The position numbers were made by a program, and so were the translations under genes. From Dermanyssus gallinae (Eukaryota; Arthropoda; Arachnida; Mesostigmata; Dermanyssidae), in contig QVRM01002806.1 of NCBI GenBank assembly GCA_003439945.1, positions 1,704,501 through 1,768,500 on the forward strand: 64,000 bases of DNA, given 5' to 3'. Of this stretch, positions 58,175 through 64,000 are shown piece by piece. Every line of letters starts with the position of its first letter. The first letter of the stretch is position 1. Under the pieces are notes generated by a model, which was not told the origin of the DNA, ran no database searches, and was given only the letters and a program-made list of their open reading frames with translations.

Positions 58175-58808
58175 AGCACCAATAGATTTTGTTCAACATT
58201 TTTCTTATCTTGGAGTAATCTTTACAACGCAGAGTTTACATTTTACTAAACATATTGAGGTAAGAGCTCGTTAGGGCATTTTATCGTTTTATAATATCCC
58301 AGAGCCTCATCGGTTGTCGCTAGATGTCGCTCTCAAGCTTTTTAATTTAAAGATTGCGCCGACCGCTGCTTACGGGATACAGGTCATATGGCCCCACCTA
58401 TCAAAAGCAAATCTGGAAGTACTTGACAAAATTAAAGCCAGTTTTCCAAAAAGAATGCTAGTAGTCCACCGCACTAGCCGCAATCGGCTTGTGTATCTGG
58501 TGGCCTCGACACCACTCTTTGTGGAACAGCTCAGAGCAACTTATGCTTTACCGAAAACGGAGGCCTTTGAGAATCATCTTGCCGAATGGGAGTATAAATT
58601 TGCGGATGTTGATTTGCGTTTTTATGAGACTAGAGCGATGACTACAAACTACTGGAAGAGCCCATGTTGTAGAAACAGATACTTCGTTACTGGGTTTGCA
58701 ATGCATGGATTTCATATGAAGATATGTATACGAAATGGGTGGCATGAGATATCAACCGAGTGTGAATGCAACCTATGCGGAAAATCATGTGATCTGTATC
58801 ATTTCTAA
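58175..58808 (+). pseudogene. CR1-like RT remnant, C-terminal third of ORF2
   Basis: Starts with PIDFVQHFSYLGVIF, matching the post-YADD segment of the element at 19486 (TYVNHFTYLGLTIS). An in-frame TAG lies at about 58273. It then runs open: LFNLKIAPTAAYGIQVIW, RMLVVHRTSRNRLVYL, STPLFVEQLRATYAL, GFAMHGFHMKICIRNGWHE, and a terminal CECNLCGKSCDLYHF Cys/His motif before TAA. The 5' two thirds are missing, as in 5'-truncated non-LTR copies; AATAAA-like signals follow at about 58890. It is a different subfamily from the full-length element. Confidence 0.88.
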
Positions 58809-61800
58809 CTGTGTACAAAGGCAATATCGCTGATGAAAGTTATTTAGGAGAGCTGTAGCACATATGTGCATAAACCAGATATTGGTTAATAAACAATACA
58901 TTTAATACCATTGCGTGTAAAGTGCTCATACAAAGCACTCCTTGAATTTTGTCGAGAGTAATTGTCTTCTTTGCTGTTTGATTCATCTTTTTTTCAACCA
59001 TTTTTATTTACCGATAACTTAAGCGTTGTGAAATGCAGTTCCGTGAATAAACCACGTTTGCAATTGAAAAAAATTGCTCTTTTTGGTGTTGTTCTTAGAA
59101 ATACCATACAAAGTCGAAACGAACATTCGATGAGATCTATGCGATTTTATTGCCGGCTGTGTGCTTGTGTGAACGCATGTTTAACCGAATTTTGTCACCG
59201 CGAGGACGTTTATATAAGGCATGACTACTGCCATATGGCTTCCTATAGAGCTAGTAGAGCTAAACAAGGATGTATGTAAAGACGTAAGCCAGCAATTAAG
59301 TTCATAGTTGCTAATTTTATACAGAAGTAAACTGCCATTACTTTTCAGTTTTGACTTTAATCGTGGCCGCACACGAACTAGAGGCGAAACGCGTCTGAGA
59401 CATCTAGTTGAGCCCACTACATAATAAATGGTTGGAAGCATCTATCGAATCGTCATGAAAGATCGCTGAATAAAGATGCGTCAAACTGTTGAGATTGTTA
59501 GCTTCTCAGCGGTTGGGGCGCATCGGATACTGCAAAGCGAACAGAGCGGGTGCCACGATTACTCATAAATAGATTAAAACACACAAACGATTAAACGTCG
59601 TTCACAAAACGTAGGACGTCGATTCGTGACTGTGAACGAGATTTAGATCTACCTCTGCATGACCGAGTTGAAACAGCAGTCAAGAAGTCACGCGGCGTCT
59701 AGTAACTGCGCGCCGAGAACGGCAAAAACGACTATTTTGTTAACCGGGAAAGTGTTGACCACTTTTTCGTTGGAAATCATTTCCTTGGATTGTTAGATAT
59801 GCAAAGATGAATATAATCTATGTGACACACATGTTAAAAACGGTCGATGAGTATTTTTGCTGAAGCTGAGAGAGCGACACGGATTCCGTACAGCCGGTGA
59901 GGTGATACAAAGGACAGAGCCCGTCACAACGACGGCATGTGCAGTTCTCTCAAGGTTCATAAAACCCAGCGGACAGGTATCGTAGATGATAGTACGTAAA
60001 CACTGTAGCGAGCGGCGAGATGCCGACATGCCCGGAGAGACCTTCCAAGCCTCGTTAATCATAACTGGTGGTAAATACGATTCTCTGGGGATTAAGTACA
60101 TTTTTGAGAGTACTCATGCCAAAACGTTTTCAAGGAAACAGAGAAACAAGAACTGATTATACCATACGTATAAACCTTTTGCTTTAGTCGCTACAAAAGA
60201 AACAACCATGATTATCACACATACAAATTATCCTTTGCCATGACAGCGTTCCGGCTTACACAGCCGCAAAGTAAAAAATTGCTTGAATTATGGTTTGAAT
60301 CTACCCATCTACTTTATTTCTACCCTCTTTCCTAATATAATTTCATTGTAAATCCGTTCGTTCTTAACATCAAGATCTGGCTTGGGGCATTTTTTCCTAT
60401 ATGCATGTACATATATAAATATGCACATACATAAATCTCTAAGTATTATAAATGTAAATAATAATGCATTTTCACCGCCTTATCCACATCATACAGGTTT
60501 GCTTGGATTTTTTTTTGAGTTGTCTCTTTCAGCGATCCAAGCAAGGCGTCGGTCGTTTGCCCTGCTACATCCTGAATGAAGACGCGTAATGTGCCACATA
60601 GAAAAGCGTTGATTAGACGCCGACATATACCAGACTGCCTCCTGAGAATGCGAAAGGAGACATATATTTAAATACATAAATGCACGTGCACACATGTATA
60701 CTGTCCTACGAGATCTTGTTGTAATCCGCGCACGCGTGTTATGCCATAGTATCTCGTCTGCTTTGTAAGGCGTGGAGAAGACAAAGGGATATAGAAACTA
60801 TAGTTCAATAACTGGCGCTAGGCTGTGAGGCTATCAATCACATGAAAGGTATGCAGTTTTTTAATACAAAACGTATGCAATTGCGAAACCTGTCATGAAC
60901 ACGCGTCGTCGTATAATGAAGGTGGCGCAAGCGGCAGAAGACCCCAATCGAGTTCTGTGAGCGATAAAAGAAGGAGCTGGAATTCACTAGATACGGAGCA
61001 GTCTAGACGAGCCTGTTTTCTAAATGCTGCGGCGTCGAAATAATGATCGATTTTAGAGAACTGGACGCGTACAAAGGAATCTCGGAATCTTTGAAAGGAT
61101 CCCTTTCACAATTGAATTGCTTTTTAGGTAAACGTTATATGCATCGATAATCATTCAGACGCAAAACAAGGGCTCTGGGGCATGGTGTGGTTCAAGCAAC
61201 TTCAACGGTTGTTTGGAATTCATCTAGACCACGCTTTTGTCGACATCGACAAGACCTTAATGAAAATCGAGTTAGTTCGCATTCAATGGCGGTTTGATGA
61301 GCGAAGTGTGTTTTTACTAATGGCGCGAACGGTTATGAAAGCAGAGCGGCCTTATTACACTTTGTGCGTTAATTCATCCGCAAAGTTTTGTCTCCATAGT
61401 CTAGAGACAAGGTTTAAAGCTAAATAAAAGGGTAGGATACTGGGAAAAATGTATATTACTATGCAACATTATGTAGCCCCACGCCGAGCTTCTGCAATAC
61501 ACCGTATCTGACCAAAATTATTTGGGTATCCTAGAACTTTGGACCTATGTAATTGGAAGACCACTAGATATGAACGAAGCTTAAACAGCACGGTTGCATA
61601 GCTTGTGAGATCGGCTTCCTCCGGAGTGCGCTGTGGAACGTTTAAAAAATATTATTATTTATCCCGGCTACTGCGTGGGCGCTACCCTTATGCAAAACGT
61701 ATTATTCTCCTTGTTGTTGTTCTTGGTGGTTTTGTTGTTGGTGTTGTTAATTTTAAAATTAATTGCATGTTAAACGATGTTACAACTGTAAGGTTTGAAC

Positions 61801-62099
61801 GTATTGTTGCAATTATTTTAAAGGTGCTGACAGGAGCCGGGTCAATATGAATATATTGTTTGTTAACCAATAATTGGTAAATGCACAAATGTGCTATATA
61901 GGGGTTAGGTCAATAATTATTTTAATTCTTAGACCACCCTTACGTATTGGAAGACTTGCCTTTTTCTGCCAGGTGTTCTCTTTTAAAAAGACGTTCAGGA
62001 CATCAGTAAGTATGTCTCTGCTGACTTCATCATAGACGATTAGTTTTTTAGGGCAAAGCAAGACAGGACACGTACGCAGTAAATATTTTATTCTTAATG
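58809..62099. other. Unrecognised AT-rich DNA
   Basis: About 3.3 kb. Short frames such as 61182-61427 (+) and 59793-60101 (minus) match nothing I know. A TTG-rich run lies at 61712-61748. Confidence 0.5.
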
Positions 62100-62883
62100 A
62101 CTCCAGGGTATATCTTCAAATGCAAAGCGCAGCCTGAGGATGCATGCTTGGCAGTCGTGGACGATCTTTGGTGAGGGCCACTTCCCTTAAAGAGAGTGTA
62201 TGGGAAACTTCGTTTCGCCTCACTGGGCCCCCAAAACTTCTGAGTTGTTTAGGTTTACACGCGTGGCAGGAGGGCGCATTTCTATGACCTCCTGAATTGC
62301 TTCCTCTCTGTCCGAAGGCGAGCCCCCGACAACAGCAATCTCACATTTTGAAGCGTTTAGTGCCAGTCCCCCATCTTCTTCAAATTGCAGCACTATTCTT
62401 AAATCTGCCGCGATGGTATTTGTAGAGCCGGCAAGTGTGGCGTTGCCTAGATACCACACGTTAAAAGGGCTCTGTAATTGCAATACTAGATTTGATATAC
62501 TGAGACTAGATAGAGCAGGACCCAGCGGGTCACCCTGTTGAATGCCTGCTTTCGAACCAATGCTAAAGTTGTATACCAGGTTAAAAGTGAGGGAGCTCTG
62601 TATCTTCGCCAGACCATAGACAAAAGCTCTGGACTTTTCTTCATCATTGTGTCTAGCATTCTGTCCCTTCTTAACGCATTAAATGCATTAAAGAAATCAA
62701 GTTTAATCATAAGCGTGTCAAAATTGACCTCTTGTTTGTCGTCATTGCTATCTTTGAAGCAGCTTTACGCAAAATCAACTCACAAGCTATGAATCTGATG
62801 CAATTGTCTTTTTTCTTAAGAGCTGTAAGACTTGCATCATCGAATATTGGTAGACAATACTTAAATAAAGTTCCGTTTAGCAC
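62100..62883 (-). pseudogene. Second YLDD-type RT copy with lost active site (minus)
   Basis: On the minus strand: ASLTALKKKDNCIRFIACEL and LRKAASKIA (62.84-62.74 kb), IKLDFFNAFNALRRDRML (motif A, about 62690), a broken motif B region, then VWYLGNATLAGSTNTI at about 62450, where the family has YLDDG or YLDDA, so both catalytic Asp are replaced (DD to GN). ASKCEIAVVGG and LNNSEVLGAQ follow, then stops. It belongs to the same family as 42631-44355 but is more diverged. It ends against a truncated mariner at about 62904. Confidence 0.78.
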
Positions 62884-62903
62884 GCTTCTCAGAACTAATA
62901 CAG

Positions 62904-63458
62904 ATGCGGACAACGGCATTGACCGGAAAGGTGATGGCTACAGTTTTTTAAGACCAACGTAGAATAATGCTGGTCGACTACCTTGAGAGCGGTAAAACGA
63001 TCACAGGAGAATATTATGCAAGACTGTTGGACTGCCTTTAGTAAGAACTCATCGTAAAACGGCCCGCTTTGCAGAAGAAGGTTGTCCTGTTTCACCAGGA
63101 CAATGCTCCTGCACACAAGTCCCGGCAAGCATCGGGAAAACTGGCCCAACTGAGGTTCGAACTTATTGAACAACCTTCCTATTCTCCAGACCTGGCCCCC
63201 TCTGATTATTTCCTCTTCGAACATTTGAAGAATAGTCTCGGTGGAAAGCGTTTTTCCAGCAATGAAGAGGTTAAGGCTGCTGTCAATGCCTATTTTCAGT
63301 CTAAAGACGCGGAATTCTACTTAAGAGGTATAAAAGCTCTAAAATCTTGGTGGGAAAAGTGTATTGAGCATCTCGGGGAGTATATCGAATAAGATAAATT
63401 TAAAAACATGATTTGGAAAATTCTTGGTTTTCATTCTAAGAACTTATGGAACTACCTG
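62904..63458 (+). mobile_element. 5'-truncated mariner (copy 2)
   Basis: The 3' 555 bp of the same mariner family as 1685-2971, here on the plus strand. It begins within the RTTALTGKVMATVF segment, keeps LFHQDNAPAH and YSPDLAPSDYFLFEHL, a stop after EHLGEYIE and the right terminal repeat 63431-63458 (one mismatch), then TA. The left half and its terminal repeat are gone. It shares the TAA at 62949-62951 and TAG at 63039-63041 with copy 1. Confidence 0.93.
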
Positions 63459-63462
63459 TATA

Positions 63463-63499
<37 letters not shown>
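63459..63499. repeat. (TA)n tract beside mariner copy 2
   Basis: TA run, interrupted by GTGTG, starting directly after the terminal repeat. Confidence 0.93.
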
Positions 63500-63503
<4 letters not shown>

Positions 63504-63580
63504 CATAACAACTAGAGTGAGGCCGTACTAAATATCTCTAACATCCACAACTAACCTCCTCTACTAAAAAAAAAAAATAC

Positions 63581-63752
63581 TCTCTGGGCTGACTCTCAAC
63601 CAAGATTTAACGTCCATAGGACTGCTTTTCGCATTGCTTCATAGACGGACCCCATAAATACAAATGTGCAACGGTGGGGCTCGAACCCGCGCACCTATGT
63701 GTCTTCTCCGGTGGCGGGCGGGCGAGGCGTAGGCGGAGTGGACCACGCTCTA
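63581..63752 (-). mobile_element. SINE B copy 5 (minus)
   Basis: On the minus strand: a degenerate head, then ACACATAGGTGCGCGGGTTC (B box region), the body and CAGCCCAGAGAG, ending near an A-run at 63566-63577 (plus strand). Confidence 0.85.
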
Positions 63753-64000
63753 CTCACACCGATCTATGACGAAGCACATCTATGCTATATGCATGGCTCT
63801 GACTCACCCCTGGGTCGCTGGTCGATCGCCTGTATACCACGTTGGACTACCTCGCTGCTACAAGAGCGGCAACTTACAATTTGTACTCCCTGTCCGTCCC
63901 ACTATTATCTGCTTGTATCTTACATACGTCGCTCTGACGTCCGATGTCGTCATTGTCTGCTCAAAGTGAACGGCGCGCTCTCATTATCTGTGACATCCTC
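63753..64000. other. Unrecognised DNA
   Basis: Nothing recognised up to the window end. Confidence 0.4.

Noticed and set aside
59375..59420. GGCGAAACGCGTCTGAGAC, reminiscent of hammerhead ribozyme or Penelope-type ends
   Set aside because: The GAAA and GTC words are there, but no CUGANGA core lies at the right place. A similar CAGCCGAAACATT word at 11449 fails likewise.

Overview
The window reads as non-coding or intergenic/intronic nuclear DNA of an animal, most likely an arthropod. A chelicerate such as a mite or tick is my guess; nothing in the sequence proves it. Signs of a eukaryotic nuclear genome are long (TA)n microsatellites, several tRNA-derived SINE families with target-site duplications, mariner DNA transposons, three kinds of non-LTR retrotransposon, and no intact host gene, bacterial operon or CRISPR array. 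Almost every convincing protein similarity belongs to a mobile element, and almost all are broken by stops, frameshifts or deletions.

Layout. 0-5 kb: a complete dead mariner (1685-2971) bordered by (TA)n, a large inverted repeat around a (TA)n core (3133-3600), then a GC-richer block that may be promoter or untranslated sequence. 5-17 kb: mostly unrecognised AT-rich DNA with four SINE families (called A-D here), a short tandem array with a GTTGTTACCCAT core (12264-12424), and one of three copies of an undescribed FAWR-motif coding repeat. 17-19 kb: retroelement scraps, including the C-terminal end of a reverse transcriptase (RT) element that carries a restriction-like nuclease. 19486-24075 is the centrepiece: a full-length CR1-like non-LTR retrotransposon with a perfect 15-bp target duplication, an apparent initiator plus downstream promoter element at its first base, ORF1 with PHD finger and SGNH esterase, and ORF2 with APE endonuclease, RT and a terminal Cys-rich motif. 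Only three lesions separate it from open frames.

24-33 kb: unrecognised DNA plus SINEs and small duplications. 33.4-36.7 kb: an antisense RT remnant followed by an internally deleted R1-like element with a SINE D nested inside it. 37-41 kb: GC-rich open stretches, a possible 32-nt microexon (38723-38754), a 29-bp minisatellite and two neighbouring perfect hairpins (40718-40809). 42.6-44.4 kb: the longest copy of the RT plus zinc knuckle plus PD-D nuclease element, lying between two (TA)n tracts. 44-49 kb: many (TA)n tracts and a SINE/RT/repeat/FAWR cluster. 49-55 kb: SINE C copies, a decayed coding region of unknown identity and a 170-codon AT-rich open frame. 58 kb: another CR1-like RT remnant. 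62-64 kb: a second copy of the YLDD-type RT whose catalytic Asp pair is lost, joined to a 5'-truncated mariner, then SINE B.

How they fit together: autonomous lineages (CR1-like, R1-like, nuclease-type RT, mariner) and non-autonomous SINEs have piled into the same region, often next to (TA)n tracts. The two mariner copies share nonsense codons, so both descend from an already dead source. Host genes are not demonstrable here; the best host-gene hints are the microexon and a few GC-rich open blocks.
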